Counted from the stretch's first letter, positions 1 to 8,769 are shown. The stretch: 64,000 nucleotides of DNA from an uncultured Collinsella sp. (GCA_949287065.1 CASEEV010000012.1:101299-165298); one strand, 5' to 3'. Program-made: numbers and translations. Notes: generated from the letters alone by a model not told the origin.

Positions 1-1189
1 CGAGCGCCATGCCCAAACGGGCGCGCTGGGCGCGCGTGCGATCGCGCACGCCTTGCTCTTCTTCGGCCAGGCGGTCGACCTTGCCCTGCAGGTCCCGGCG
101 CGCTGCCTTGTCGGCCGCGATCTGCTCCACGAGCTGACCGGCGACCTCGGGATGGGCGTGAATGTCCTCGGTCTCGTCGAGCGCCTTTTGCGCATCGTCG
201 GCGCGCTGGTTGGCTTCCTTCTCGTCGCGCTCGCGGTCGCGTTGGTCGCGCTTCTTGGCGGCAATGTCCTCCTCCACCGAGCGCTGACGCCGATCGGCCA
301 CTTTGCGGGCGGCGTCGAGCGAGGCGCGCGCCTGCTCGCTCGCGATCTCGACGTCGCGATAGGCAGCCTCGGCCTCCTCGACCGGCTTGCGCGCCTCGGC
401 AACCCGCTCCTCGGCGGCGGCGATGGTCTTCTCCGACATTTCGGTGGCACGGGGCAGGTCGGTCGTCGCCTTGTTGAGCGCGGCGGCGGCGTCGGATATT
501 TTGAGCTGAATCTCCTCGCCCTTCACGCTGTAAGCGGCGGAATTAGCCGAGGGGTTGCGCTGGATCTCGGCGTACTCGGCCTTGAGGCGCTGCAGGTCGG
601 CCGAGGCAGTCTCGAGCGTTTTCTTGGCGGCGGTAACCGTGCGCTCGCGCTGGGCGCGGGCGGCGTCGAGCTGGAGCTGGACCTCCTCCAAGCGCGTGCG
701 TGTGATGTCGAGGGCCTCGGCGGCGCTCTTCTCGCGCGCGCGGGCCTCGTCGCAAGCCTCTTTCAGGCGCTTCTCGGTCTCGGCGTCCTCGTCGATCATG
801 GTCTTGAGCTTTTGCTCCAGACCGGCGAGCTCGTCGGCGAGCATCTCGGAAGCCACGCGAGCGGCCGAGGCGTCCTTCTGCGCCGCGTCACGGGCAGAAG
901 CGTACTCGGCCACGAGCTTGTCGTAGTTCTTCTCCACATCGCGGCGACGCTCGAGATCCCGCTCGGCGACGGCGATCCGCTCGTCCAGGGCGTCGAGTTT
1001 GTCGCGCGCCTCAACATGGGCCCGGTGCGCGGCGTTGACCTCGCGCACCGCAGAGACACCGTGCTTGAAGACCGAGCCGACGGCGTTGGCGACATCGGCC
1101 ATTTCCGACATAGACGGCGGAGTCGGCGCCTTGCTGTCGTGCGCCCTGATCTCCTTGTCGGCAGTTGTCCGCTTGTCGTTGCTCTCCAT
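1..1189 (-). CDS. Coiled-coil protein, 3' end outside the window
   Basis: The minus-strand frame opens with ATG at 1189, preceded by AGGAG eight bases upstream, and stays open to the window edge (396 codons visible). After about 45 polar residues (start MESNDKRTTADKE) the protein is almost entirely charged heptad-like sequence rich in Ala, Glu, Lys and Arg (e.g. DERIAVAERDLERRRD, KTLETASADLQRLKAEY), which indicates a long coiled coil. I see no signal peptide, membrane segment or catalytic motif in the visible part; a C-terminal domain may lie beyond the edge. The function is not recognised. A structural or scaffold role is only a guess from composition. Confidence 0.75.
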   Translation of the reverse strand, partial: MESNDKRTTADKEIRAHDSKAPTPPSMSEMADVANAVGSVFKHGVSAVREVNAAHRAHVEARDKLDALDERIAVAERDLERRRDVEKNYDKLVAEYASARDAAQKDASAARVASEMLADELAGLEQKLKTMIDEDAETEKRLKEACDEARAREKSAAEALDITRTRLEEVQLQLDAARAQRERTVTAAKKTLETASADLQRLKAEYAEIQRNPSANSAAYSVKGEEIQLKISDAAAALNKATTDLPRATEMSEKTIAAAEERVAEARKPVEEAEAAYRDVEIASEQARASLDAARKVADRRQRSVEEDIAAKKRDQRDRERDEKEANQRADDAQKALDETEDIHAHPEVAGQLVEQIAADKAARRDLQGKVDRLAEEEQGVRDRTRAQRARLGMAL

Positions 1190-1604
1190 CAGCCACTCCT
1201 TCGCAAAGGCTGAGTCATCGGTTGAGGCCGTTTCCCTATCGTACGACAACAGCGCCCGCCGCGTGTGGGGTCTCTGTGAGCCATCGGTAATTTGACATGA
1301 ATGTAACCTCTCGCATGGCACATGGGCACGAGGTTGTCCCGAGCACGTGCCGCTGCCGGTCGCGACACCCGCCGCGCGCCAGAGCACGTCCCAAGCCTCC
1401 GAGCCGCCCGCACCCGCCAAGATTACGCACTTCTCCGCATGCGCAGCCAGATTACGCATCGCAACGGAGCTATCAGCCGTTTGGCCCCTATAGTTCCGGC
1501 GATCTGCGTAATCTCAGGGTTTATCAGGCCGTTTGCGTAATCTTTGCAGCCCGCTTCCCGCAAGCCGGCCTCTGTGCCGATCCGCCGCAGCCGAAGAGGC
1601 GCGA
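1190..1604. other. Intergenic region between two minus-strand genes
   Basis: No credible coding frame is visible in these 415 bases. The right half holds a palindromic AGATTACGCA element (1419-1543) just downstream of the LOG-family gene. The left part presumably carries the promoter of the coiled-coil gene, but I see no convincing -35/-10 pair. Confidence 0.5.
1419..1543. repeat. Palindromic element, two AGATTACGCA motifs per arm
   Basis: AGATTACGCA occurs at 1420-1429 and 1449-1458. Its reverse complement TGCGTAATCT occurs at 1505-1514 and 1534-1543. The outer and inner pairs make a nested inverted repeat around an AT-richer centre. The same decamer recurs at 24907-24969, also directly downstream of a minus-strand gene. 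A 3'-UTR/termination structure or a mobile REPIN/MITE-like element are both possible; no transposase is nearby. Confidence 0.65.
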
Positions 1605-2501
1605 TCAGGCAAACTCGCTCGTGGCGAGAACCACGGCCTCCTCCACGCTGTCGGTGATCTGCATAAGGGACGGGTCGAGCTCGGAGATGTTGCCCGACTC
1701 CTTGACGGTGCCGTTGATCCAGTCAAAGAGGCCACCCCAGTACTCGGTGCCCACGAGCGCCACGGGCACGCGCGTCACCTTGTGCGTCTGCACAAGCGTG
1801 AGAAGCTCGAACAGCTCGTCCAGGGTGCCGAAGCCGCCGGGAAAAACGATGGCGCCGCTCGAGTACTTCACGAACATGGTCTTGCGCACGAAGAAGTACC
1901 GGAACGTCATGCCGAGGTTTACCCACTCGTTCATGCGCTGCTCGTGCGGCAGCTCGATGCCGAGCCCCACCGACACGCCGCCTTGCTCGCAGGCGCCGCG
2001 GTTGGCAGCCTCCATGATGCCGGGGCCGCCGCCCGTGATAACCGCGAGCCCCTGCTCGGCGAGAAGCGCGCCCGCTTGGCGCGCCGCCGCGTACATCGGA
2101 TCGCCCGGCTCCGTGCGCGCCGACCCGAACACCGAGACGGCGGGCCCGAGCTCGGCGAGGGCGCCGAAGCCGTCGACGAACTCGGCCTGGATGCGCAGCA
2201 CACGCCAGGGGTCCATGTGAAGCCAGTCGGTAGGGCCCTCGGGCGCGAGCAGGTTGGCGTACGTGTTGTCGGTCGGGATCATGCGTCCGCGCATGAGCAC
2301 CGGGCCGCGGTGATAGGTGTGCTTCGCCTCGCGCATGTCGGGGGCAGGAGCGTGCACGCGGGCGTCGCTGTTCTCAAGCGCGGCCCCGCTCTCAGGCGCG
2401 GCGCTGTCGTGCGCGCCGCTCTTCTCGCTCGCCTCTCTCTTCTCGCCCATAAAGCTTTTCTCGTCTACACCGCTCTTCTCATCCGGCAGTTTTGCGTCCA
2501 T
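1605..2501 (-). CDS. LOG-family nucleotide 5'-monophosphate phosphoribohydrolase (TIGR00730 type)
   Basis: This 298-residue protein carries the two LOG-family signatures: GGGPGIMEAAN (about residue 152) and PGGFGTLDELFE (about residue 223). They bind the nucleotide phosphate and ribose and place the catalytic Arg/Glu. Family members hydrolyse nucleoside 5'-monophosphates to base and ribose 5-phosphate; the bacterial substrate is often unknown. The first ~65 residues are a polar, low-complexity extension without a recognised domain. The ATG at 2501 has GAAGGG seven bases upstream; a longer in-frame opening to 2558 lacks a ribosome site. It stands alone, ahead of the AGATTACGCA palindrome. Confidence 0.85.
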   Translation of the reverse strand: MDAKLPDEKSGVDEKSFMGEKREASEKSGAHDSAAPESGAALENSDARVHAPAPDMREAKHTYHRGPVLMRGRMIPTDNTYANLLAPEGPTDWLHMDPWRVLRIQAEFVDGFGALAELGPAVSVFGSARTEPGDPMYAAARQAGALLAEQGLAVITGGGPGIMEAANRGACEQGGVSVGLGIELPHEQRMNEWVNLGMTFRYFFVRKTMFVKYSSGAIVFPGGFGTLDELFELLTLVQTHKVTRVPVALVGTEYWGGLFDWINGTVKESGNISELDPSLMQITDSVEEAVVLATSEFA

Positions 2502-2689
2502 AGAAAGATCCCTTCGCCAGCGGCCACCCATGCGGTCGCACTTGACAGCAAGCAGCAAGCTCAGATACCACCATGGTACCCGCGGCGCCCCTTCCCCTAC
2601 CGCCGCCTCACGTCAGGAGTGCGTTAGCACGGCGCATGGGCATGCCGGCAGCCGCCATTATCGCCGGGACGCTCGGCGCAGCCGCCAAA

Positions 2690-2797
2690 GTTCTACGCAA
2701 ACGCGAACGCTTGACGCATCCGCGAACGCTTACGGGCTAAAATCGGCCTCTATGCGTTCGCACTTGCGTCAAGCGTTCGTAGATGCGTAGAACTCGC
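2690..2797. repeat. 108-bp palindromic repeat, copy 1
   Basis: It starts GTTCTACGCA and ends TAGAACTCGC. It matches 107 of 108 bases with copy 2 at 3754-3861, in the same orientation. The 28-bp ends form an imperfect inverted repeat (24 of 28). An inner GCGAACGC/GCGTTCGC pair gives a second nested stem. The rest of the 2502-2831 gap shows no gene. Confidence 0.9.
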
Positions 2798-2831
2798 GGG
2801 CGAATCCGTGGGGTGCGGCAGGCGTGGCGCT

Positions 2832-3563
2832 CTAGCGTTTCTCGTTGACCAGCCCCTCTTGACGGCGTCGCTGAGCATACAACTCCCAAAGCGCCGCAGC
2901 AGCAGCAATTATTACTGCGATAAGCACATACTCCGCCGGCTCATCGAGCTCTCCGGAAATCGCCCAGGCAGCAAGACACGTGAACCCCATCGTCAGAAGC
3001 TGCGCAGCGCCCCAGTGACGAACGGCAAGACGCCCCAAACGGGCAAGCGGAACCCCTACCAGATCCCCGTCTTTACGGAGAACCTTCTCGTCAAAATAAG
3101 TCTCGAGAAAACTTGCCAGAGCGATCGAATCGCGGATGTTGTGACGCTTCTGCACCCGCTGCGCCACCGATGCGAAGGCCAGAGACGCTCCGACAAGCGA
3201 AAACGTAATCGCTGTTATGACCGTTGAACTTTCCAGGGAGTCCCCCATGCGCGCGAGAATAAAGAAATACGCGACGGTCTCGAAAACGAAGCTGAGAATC
3301 GTATAGAGGCCCAGATCCGCTAAATCGGCATCCGCTTGTTCGACGATGAGGGGCGCAGACTCGCCGAGAAGCTCGGAGATCGTGACGTCAAGAGCCTCAG
3401 CAACAAGCGGCAGGCTCTCAACATCGGGCAGCGTGCGGGCGCATTCCCAGTTGCTTACCGTTTGCCTCGACACGTAGCAGAGCTTCGCCAGATCGCTTTG
3501 CGACAGGCCCGCGCGCAGCCGCAGCTCGCGTATGCGCGCACCAAGCAGCATAACCTTCGCCAT
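2832..3563 (-). CDS. Membrane-anchored XRE-family transcriptional regulator
   Basis: This 243-residue protein has an N-terminal helix-turn-helix (about residues 8-62; GLSQSDLAKL, SRQTVSNWE, LPLVAEALDV). A linker follows, then about four hydrophobic segments, two near residues 85-130 and two near 190-235. A DNA-binding head tethered to a multispan membrane domain is typical of small Gram-positive HTH membrane regulators; the signal is unknown. ATG 3563 is chosen because it leaves the HTH intact and has GAGGG upstream. The gene sits alone between two direct copies of a 108-bp palindromic repeat. Its promoter carries a near-perfect TTTGACA palindrome, suggesting autoregulation. Confidence 0.8.
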   Translation of the reverse strand: MAKVMLLGARIRELRLRAGLSQSDLAKLCYVSRQTVSNWECARTLPDVESLPLVAEALDVTISELLGESAPLIVEQADADLADLGLYTILSFVFETVAYFFILARMGDSLESSTVITAITFSLVGASLAFASVAQRVQKRHNIRDSIALASFLETYFDEKVLRKDGDLVGVPLARLGRLAVRHWGAAQLLTMGFTCLAAWAISGELDEPAEYVLIAVIIAAAAALWELYAQRRRQEGLVNEKR

Positions 3564-3662
3564 GGCACCCTCGCCTCCCCGAAGCACCGGCTCCCGGCAG
3601 CCTCTCTGCTTCTAGGCTACCCCGGACGAGGCGCAGCCGCACCGTCGATTTTGTCCCGTGCA

Positions 3663-3703
3663 TCGTTTACCCAGCTCAGAGTGCTTGTCAAAGTGCTTTG
3701 ACA
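3663..3703 (-). promoter_or_regulatory. Promoter and palindromic operator of the XRE gene
   Basis: TGTCAAAGTGCTTTGACA at 3686-3703 is an 8-bp inverted repeat with a two-base spacer. Read on the minus strand its proximal half supplies a consensus -35 TTGACA (3691-3686). A weak -10 (TAAACG, about 3669-3664) follows at 16 bp. An operator over the -35 would fit repression by the downstream HTH protein; this is inference. Confidence 0.55.
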
Positions 3704-3753
3704 TACGCGCTCCGCCAGCTGCCTGGGCCGGAGCATCCCGAGCCGCCGCCCGT

Positions 3754-3861
3754 GTTCTACGCAAACGCGAACGCTTGACGCATCCGCGAACGCTTACGGG
3801 CTAAAATCGGCCTCTATGCGTTCGCACTTGCGTCAAGCGTTCGTAGATGCGCAGAACTCGC
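3754..3861. repeat. 108-bp palindromic repeat, copy 2
   Basis: This is the second copy of the element at 2690-2797, same orientation, with one difference near the right end (GATGCGC versus GATGCGT). The two copies bracket the XRE gene and its promoter. The remainder of the 3564-3992 gap holds the XRE promoter and the tgt terminator; nothing else was seen. Confidence 0.9.
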
Positions 3862-3953
3862 AGGGCACGGGTCGCGCAAGGACAGAGGGCGCGACAGGTG
3901 CGGCGAACACGGTCGGCGGGCTCGTGCGCGGCAGACGAGAACGTCGCATATAA

Positions 3954-3979
3954 GGGGCGTCGCACGGCCGCGACGCCCC
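3954..3979 (-). terminator. Hairpin downstream of tgt
   Basis: GGGGCGTCG (3954-3962) pairs with CGACGCCCC (3971-3979) 14 bases past the tgt stop. The following minus-strand sequence TTATATG is only weakly U-rich, so it may be an imperfect terminator. Confidence 0.5.
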
Positions 3980-3992
3980 CATCCAGATGAGC

Positions 3993-5132
3993 TTAATAGT
4001 CCTGCGCGGCGGGGCTTGCCATCCACGCGTCGACGAAGTCGGCGTAGGTGCCGTCGATGATGGCGGCGCGCGCTTGCTTCATGAGGTCCAGCAGATAGTA
4101 GATGTTGTGCATCGAAAGCAGGATGCCGCCGAGCATCTCCTTGGTCGTGACCATATGGCGAATGTGCGCGCGCATATAGCCGCCCGTGCACACCGGGCAG
4201 GTGCACTTGGGATCGATCGGACGGTCGTCGCGCGCGAACTTGGCGTTGCGGAAGTTCAGGCGCCCCTCGCTCGAGAACGCCGTGCCCATGCGCCCCGTGC
4301 GCGTGGGCAGCACACAGTCGAACATGTCGATACCGCATGCCACGCCGCGCACGAGCGTGGTGGGGTTGCCCACGCCCATGAGGTAGCGCGGCTTGCTCCG
4401 CGGCATGTATTCGGACGCCAGCGGCGCGAGCGTCTCGAACATGGTCTCGTGGCTCTCGCCCACCGAGTAGCCGCCGATACCGTACCCCGGAAAGTCGCCG
4501 CACTCCTCGAGGTGCTTGAGCGAGCGCAAACGCAGGTCGAGGTGCATGCCGCCCTGCACGATGCCAAAGAGCGCCTGGTCGGGGCGGGTATGCGCTTTGT
4601 AGCAGCGCTCCGCCCACATGCTCGACAGCTCCACCGCACGCTCCACGTACGCGCGCGTGGCCGGGTAGCCGGGGCACTGGTCGAGCTGCATGCAAATATC
4701 GGAGCCCAGCTTCTGAGCGATGGCCATGTTGTCCTCGGGCGTCCAGAACACGTGGGAGCCGTCGTAGTCGGTGGCAATAAAGCGCACGCCGTCGTCGGTG
4801 AGCTTGACCGCATCGTTGTGGCTGAACACCTGGAACCCGCCGGAGTCAGTCAGGATCGGCCCGTGCCAGTTCATGAAGCGGTGCAGGCCGCCCATCTCGT
4901 CGATAAGGTCGGCGCCCGGACGCATGGCCAGGTGATACGTGTTGGAAAGCACGATCTGCGCGCCCAGGTCGCGGACCGTCTCCCACGGAACGCCCTTGAC
5001 CGTGGCGCGCGTGCCCACCGGCATAAAGATGGGCGTCTCGATGTCGCCGTGCGGCGTATGCAGCACGCCGGCACGCGCGTGCGTCTTGGGGTCCTCCGCC
5101 ACGATATCGTAGGTGAAGAGCTTCTGGTCCAT
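3993..5132 (-). CDS. tgt: Queuine tRNA-ribosyltransferase
   Basis: Exchanges guanine-34 for a queuosine precursor in GUN-anticodon tRNAs. The 379-residue protein has family hallmarks: FMPVGTRATVKG, LSNTYHL, DSGGFQVF (catalytic Asp region), GIVQGG, YSVGE, and the nucleophile motif GVACGIDMFDCVLPTR. A C-terminal zinc site CTCPVCTGGY is followed by a His (HNIYY). The length is normal. ATG 5132 (MDQKLFTYD) matches the usual N-terminus; an in-frame TTG at 5150 is possible. No queuosine precursor genes are adjacent. Confidence 0.95.
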   Translation of the reverse strand: MDQKLFTYDIVAEDPKTHARAGVLHTPHGDIETPIFMPVGTRATVKGVPWETVRDLGAQIVLSNTYHLAMRPGADLIDEMGGLHRFMNWHGPILTDSGGFQVFSHNDAVKLTDDGVRFIATDYDGSHVFWTPEDNMAIAQKLGSDICMQLDQCPGYPATRAYVERAVELSSMWAERCYKAHTRPDQALFGIVQGGMHLDLRLRSLKHLEECGDFPGYGIGGYSVGESHETMFETLAPLASEYMPRSKPRYLMGVGNPTTLVRGVACGIDMFDCVLPTRTGRMGTAFSSEGRLNFRNAKFARDDRPIDPKCTCPVCTGGYMRAHIRHMVTTKEMLGGILLSMHNIYYLLDLMKQARAAIIDGTYADFVDAWMASPAAQDY

Positions 5133-5341
5133 GGGCAGTCCGTTTCTCAAGTAAGCGCCGGGCGAGAAGAGCAGCAGGGCAGCCCATCCCGCAGGTCAAC
5201 AAAGCCGCAAGCAAACCGGACCGCGCACGAGGCGCCCGGCACATATGCGGCACGCAGGTCGTTTCGGCTTACCAGTATAGCGGCAACCGCCCCGTCCTCA
5301 GATACCACATGAGCGCAGGCACCTCTTCCCACGTGCAGCCC

Positions 5342-6544
5342 TTACCTGATGTAGGTCCTTCTCGGGAAGCTGAGTTCGGAGAAGAGGTGCTCGGTGAGTT
5401 CCATGAAGTAGCCGTCGGACATGCTGGCTATGTAGTCGACCACGGTTTGGTCGGGGTCGCTCTGCCAGTCATAGTCCTTGCCGTAGTACGACAGCGCGCG
5501 GCGCACGCGCTTGATGTGGTGACGGAAGATGTAGCTCGTCTCGTCGCCGGCGAGAAGGTCGGCGAGCAGCCGCTCGTACATGCGGCTAAACGCCGGCACG
5601 ATCGCCTCGGCGCACTCCCCCTCCACCGACGGCGCGCGGTAGATCTTCTCGTAGTTCTCGCGCTTGGCACGTCGCAGCTCGGCAAAGAGCTCCTCGCTCA
5701 TCTCGATGCGGTCCTTGCCGTAGCTGTGCTCGATGATGTCGACCGAGGCGTGCGAGAGAATCCAGGCGTTGTAGGCGCCACCGAGCCCGTCGTCGAACTC
5801 GGAGCCGTCCATGAGCCCCGCCTCGATGGCGTCTTGGCGGTCGCGCCCCACATAGGCGATGATGTCGGAGATGCGCACCACGCAACCCTCGAGCGTACTC
5901 GGCCGCAGATGTTTGATGGCCGCCCCGCCGCGCACGTAGCAGTCCTCAACCGTAGCGTCGAACTCGTCAAAACCCGCGAGGTCCGAGAGCTCGAAGACCC
6001 GCTGCTCGTACTCGCCGTTGTGGCAGAGCACGCCGTCGAGCACCTGCAGGCTCATGTTGCGGCCGTTGAGCTTCTCGAGCACGCGCACCGAGTGCACGTT
6101 GTGGTTGAAGTGCCGCCCCGTGCGCTCGTGGTAGACCTTGTGCAGGCAGCGCTCGCCGGCATGGCCAAACGGCGTGTGTCCGAGGTCGTGGCCGAGCGCT
6201 ATGGCCTCGATAAGGTCGCCGTTGAGGCCGAGGGCAAAGCCGATGTCGCGCGCCACGCGGCTCACGAGCTGAACGTGCAGGCCGCGGCGCGAGAGATCGT
6301 CGTTGCTGCGGAACGAGAACACCTGCGTCTTGCCGTTGTAGCGGCTGTACGCGGGAGTGTGGATGATCTTCTCGGTATCGCGCACAAAGGCGGGGCGCCA
6401 CACGCTCGCAGCGTCGGAAGGGCGATCCTCGCGGCGCACGACCGCGGTGTCGCGGCAGCGGTACGGGCTCTTCCAGCCCTGGGCGCGGTCGCGCTCCATG
6501 CGCGCGGTGAGCTCGGGCGACAGGTTGTTGGGCAGATCGACCAT
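5342..6544 (-). CDS. dgt: Deoxyguanosinetriphosphate triphosphohydrolase-like HD protein
   Basis: The 400-residue protein has a dGTPase-type HD fold. An N-terminal RDTEKIIHTPAYSRYNGKTQVF carries the R/H nucleotide-binding block, followed by metal residues in LGHDLGHTPFGH and CHNGEYEQR. Dgt-family enzymes cleave dNTPs to deoxynucleoside and triphosphate; substrate range varies, so the dGTP label is by family. ATG 6544 is preceded by AAGGGAGG. The gene stands alone between tgt and the prepilin peptidase gene on the same strand. Confidence 0.88.
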   Translation of the reverse strand: MVDLPNNLSPELTARMERDRAQGWKSPYRCRDTAVVRREDRPSDAASVWRPAFVRDTEKIIHTPAYSRYNGKTQVFSFRSNDDLSRRGLHVQLVSRVARDIGFALGLNGDLIEAIALGHDLGHTPFGHAGERCLHKVYHERTGRHFNHNVHSVRVLEKLNGRNMSLQVLDGVLCHNGEYEQRVFELSDLAGFDEFDATVEDCYVRGGAAIKHLRPSTLEGCVVRISDIIAYVGRDRQDAIEAGLMDGSEFDDGLGGAYNAWILSHASVDIIEHSYGKDRIEMSEELFAELRRAKRENYEKIYRAPSVEGECAEAIVPAFSRMYERLLADLLAGDETSYIFRHHIKRVRRALSYYGKDYDWQSDPDQTVVDYIASMSDGYFMELTEHLFSELSFPRRTYIR

Positions 6545-6667
6545 GCTACCTCCCTTAGGTACGCAACGCCCTGGCCCCCGCAACGGTGCGGCGCGTGCGA
6601 GAAGCACCGAAGAACGCGCGCCCCGGCATCCGGGTGCCGCTGACGCCGGGCCTGGCGGTCTCCCCCA

Positions 6668-7135
6668 TCATGCCACAGCGGCGAGACTCGACCCGCTCGC
6701 AATCTGAGCGGCAACAACGAGCGCGAGCGCAAACGCCACGAACGGTATGGCGGGCAGCACGCTCTGCCTCTTCATCAAGCCCCACAGGGCGAGAAGCGCG
6801 CAGCCGCCCGCAAAGGCCACCGGCACCGAGAAGGGAAAGGCCAGCGAGACGGCGCCGACAAACTTGACGTCGCCCATGCCGAGGCCCGAGCTGCCGGTGA
6901 GGCGCCTGAAGACAAGCTCGCTCGCAAACAGAGCCGCGGCAACCGCGACTGCCCAGAGGAGACGCTGGCCGAGCGCCGCGCCCGCGAGCGCCGCCGCCAC
7001 GAGGGAGACAAGCGCCAGCGCCCCGGCGAGCGCATTGGGAAAGATGCGCTCGCGCAGGTCGAACACGCAGCCTGCCGCCACGATGCCCCAAACGACCGCA
7101 AAGGCAACGTCATGCAGGCCAAGCGGCGCGAGCAT
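6668..7135 (-). CDS. Short prepilin peptidase, A24 family
   Basis: A 155-residue membrane protein with both A24 catalytic aspartates: CVFDLRERIFPN (about residue 26) and GMGDVK (about residue 89). About five to six hydrophobic segments fill the rest. The cytoplasmic N-terminal methyltransferase domain of full PilD-type enzymes is missing, as in TadV/CpaA-type enzymes. It would cleave type IV prepilin-like leader peptides in the membrane. No pilus genes are in the window. It starts 5 bases from the stop of the upstream ATP-grasp-like gene, so the two are probably co-transcribed. Confidence 0.8.
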   Translation of the reverse strand: MLAPLGLHDVAFAVVWGIVAAGCVFDLRERIFPNALAGALALVSLVAAALAGAALGQRLLWAVAVAAALFASELVFRRLTGSSGLGMGDVKFVGAVSLAFPFSVPVAFAGGCALLALWGLMKRQSVLPAIPFVAFALALVVAAQIASGSSLAAVA

Positions 7136-7139
7136 CGTC

Positions 7140-8609
7140 TCAGCCCTCCCTCACCACGAGGCAGGGCATCATGAGCCGCCCCGCAAACTCGCCGATGGTG
7201 GCGCCGAGGCCGCAGCGCGTGAAGACGCCGCCAAAGGTTCCGTTGAAGAGGAAGAGTCCCTCCATGTTGGCGTAGGCGCCCCACGCGTCGGCGCCGGCGG
7301 CAGGATCGCCGGGGATGTTCTCGGTCTGGTACTGCGGGGCGTACGCCTGCACGATGCCGCCCGTGGCGCGCATCTCGTCCAGCACGCGCGTCCATTCCTG
7401 CTCCGTGCAGTCGGCGCCGGCCACCACGCCCACCGAGTTGTAGCCCTCGCGCGGCTTGGCGATCCAGCGGTCCTTCTCGGCAAAGCGCGCAAGATCGGCA
7501 TCGGGCTCCATGAGGTAGGTCGCAGGGACGTGCCGTTTGACGTAGGCCACCTCCTCAGGCGTGAGGAAGGTCTCGGCCACCGGGTCGTGCAGAATGGCAA
7601 AAACCGTCTTGGTAGCGCAGGGCCAGGTGCGGAAGCTGCCGATAACGGGCACCCGCCCTTCCTGCGCCGCACGCATAAACGCGTCGGCGCCCGGGCAGGG
7701 CTTCTCGAGCATCTCGCTGATGACCACGCGGCGCCATACGCAGTCGATGGGCCCCTGCGCGTCGGCGAGCACGCCGGCCTCGTAGGTCAGGTCGCGGATG
7801 TCGGTGAAGCGCATCGCGATGCCGCGCTCGGCCATGAGCTCGATGAACTCGTCGATCTCGTCGCCCGAGATGCTCTCAGCGTAATCGACCACGGCGATGA
7901 CGGGGCTCTCCACGGCCCCCGGCATCTCGGCGTAGCAGCCGAGAAGCGCATCGGCGCACGCGCCCATCACGTCAAAGACCTCGAGCTCAGAGGCGGGCGC
8001 AAAGGTGCGCGCCGTCTCGGTCATGGCTGCGGCGCGCGAAATCTCGGCCGTGTTGAGCATGCCCGCAGATCCGTCGGTGTTGAGCTCGCAGAACATGAAG
8101 TCGCCCGTCTCCTCGTTGAGGAAGATGTCAACGCGGGCAATAGGGATCTGCACCTCGTACGGGATGGGCACGAGCGTGGCGCGCTCCACGTCCTCGTCAA
8201 AGCCAAAACGCGCGCGCAGGCCGGGGTCCGCCACGTAGCGCGCCGTGAGCTTCTCCATGATGGTGCCCATGGTCTCGGCGATCCACGCTAAGTAGCCCGC
8301 GTCGCGGTGCGAGAAGACCTTGGGCACGAAAGCCCACGGCATGACGTCACCGTGATAGAGCGACCGCGACCCGGCAAGGTAGGCGTGCGCCCGCTCGCGC
8401 GAGGCGAGGTCGCCGCCGAGCGCCCGGGCGCGGTCGGCGTACGCGTGCTCCAAGCGCACGGCGTCGAGCGGGAGCGCGGCGGGCTCGTCCACGCGCGCAA
8501 GCACGGCACAGGGCACGTGCCGGACGCCGGCGCGAGCATCTTTTTGGGACGGAGAAACGGAGGAGGCGGCAAACGGAACGGCTGCCGCCGAGGATGCGTC
8601 AGAGGTCAT
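7140..8609 (-). CDS. ATP-grasp-like protein of the glutathionylspermidine synthase type
   Basis: This 489-residue protein resembles the circularly permuted ATP-grasp ligases related to glutathionylspermidine synthase. FCELNTDGSAGML (about residue 178) is the Mg/ATP acidic motif, WIAKPREGYNSVG (about residue 390) the ATP-lysine strand, and the C-terminus has FNGTFGGVFTRCG. Such enzymes join a carboxylate and an amine with ATP; the substrate cannot be read from sequence. No N-terminal CHAP amidase is present. ATG 8609 (MTSDASSAA) has GAGGCG upstream. Tight linkage with the prepilin peptidase gene is unexplained. Confidence 0.65.
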   Translation of the reverse strand: MTSDASSAAAVPFAASSVSPSQKDARAGVRHVPCAVLARVDEPAALPLDAVRLEHAYADRARALGGDLASRERAHAYLAGSRSLYHGDVMPWAFVPKVFSHRDAGYLAWIAETMGTIMEKLTARYVADPGLRARFGFDEDVERATLVPIPYEVQIPIARVDIFLNEETGDFMFCELNTDGSAGMLNTAEISRAAAMTETARTFAPASELEVFDVMGACADALLGCYAEMPGAVESPVIAVVDYAESISGDEIDEFIELMAERGIAMRFTDIRDLTYEAGVLADAQGPIDCVWRRVVISEMLEKPCPGADAFMRAAQEGRVPVIGSFRTWPCATKTVFAILHDPVAETFLTPEEVAYVKRHVPATYLMEPDADLARFAEKDRWIAKPREGYNSVGVVAGADCTEQEWTRVLDEMRATGGIVQAYAPQYQTENIPGDPAAGADAWGAYANMEGLFLFNGTFGGVFTRCGLGATIGEFAGRLMMPCLVVREG

Positions 8610-8769
8610 GAGCGCCTCGCAATCGGTAGATGGGCGTAGCGTTCTCTTTGTTATACCCCGAAAGCGGGCGCGCCGCCGCAGCCGGGCAAGATGCCCGGCA
8701 AGCCGTGTCCGCAACGCGTTCGCACCGCGCGCCGGCACGGGCGGCGTGCGGGAAGCGCCTTGCTCCGCT

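Noticed and set aside
53..1213. Long plus-strand open frame opposite the coiled-coil gene
   Set aside because: It is the complement of a well-supported minus-strand gene with AGGAG and coiled-coil composition; high GC keeps the opposite frame open.
2502..2558. Longer N-terminus for the LOG-family protein
   Set aside because: There is no ribosome site before the upstream start, whereas ATG 2501 has GAAGGG at proper distance.
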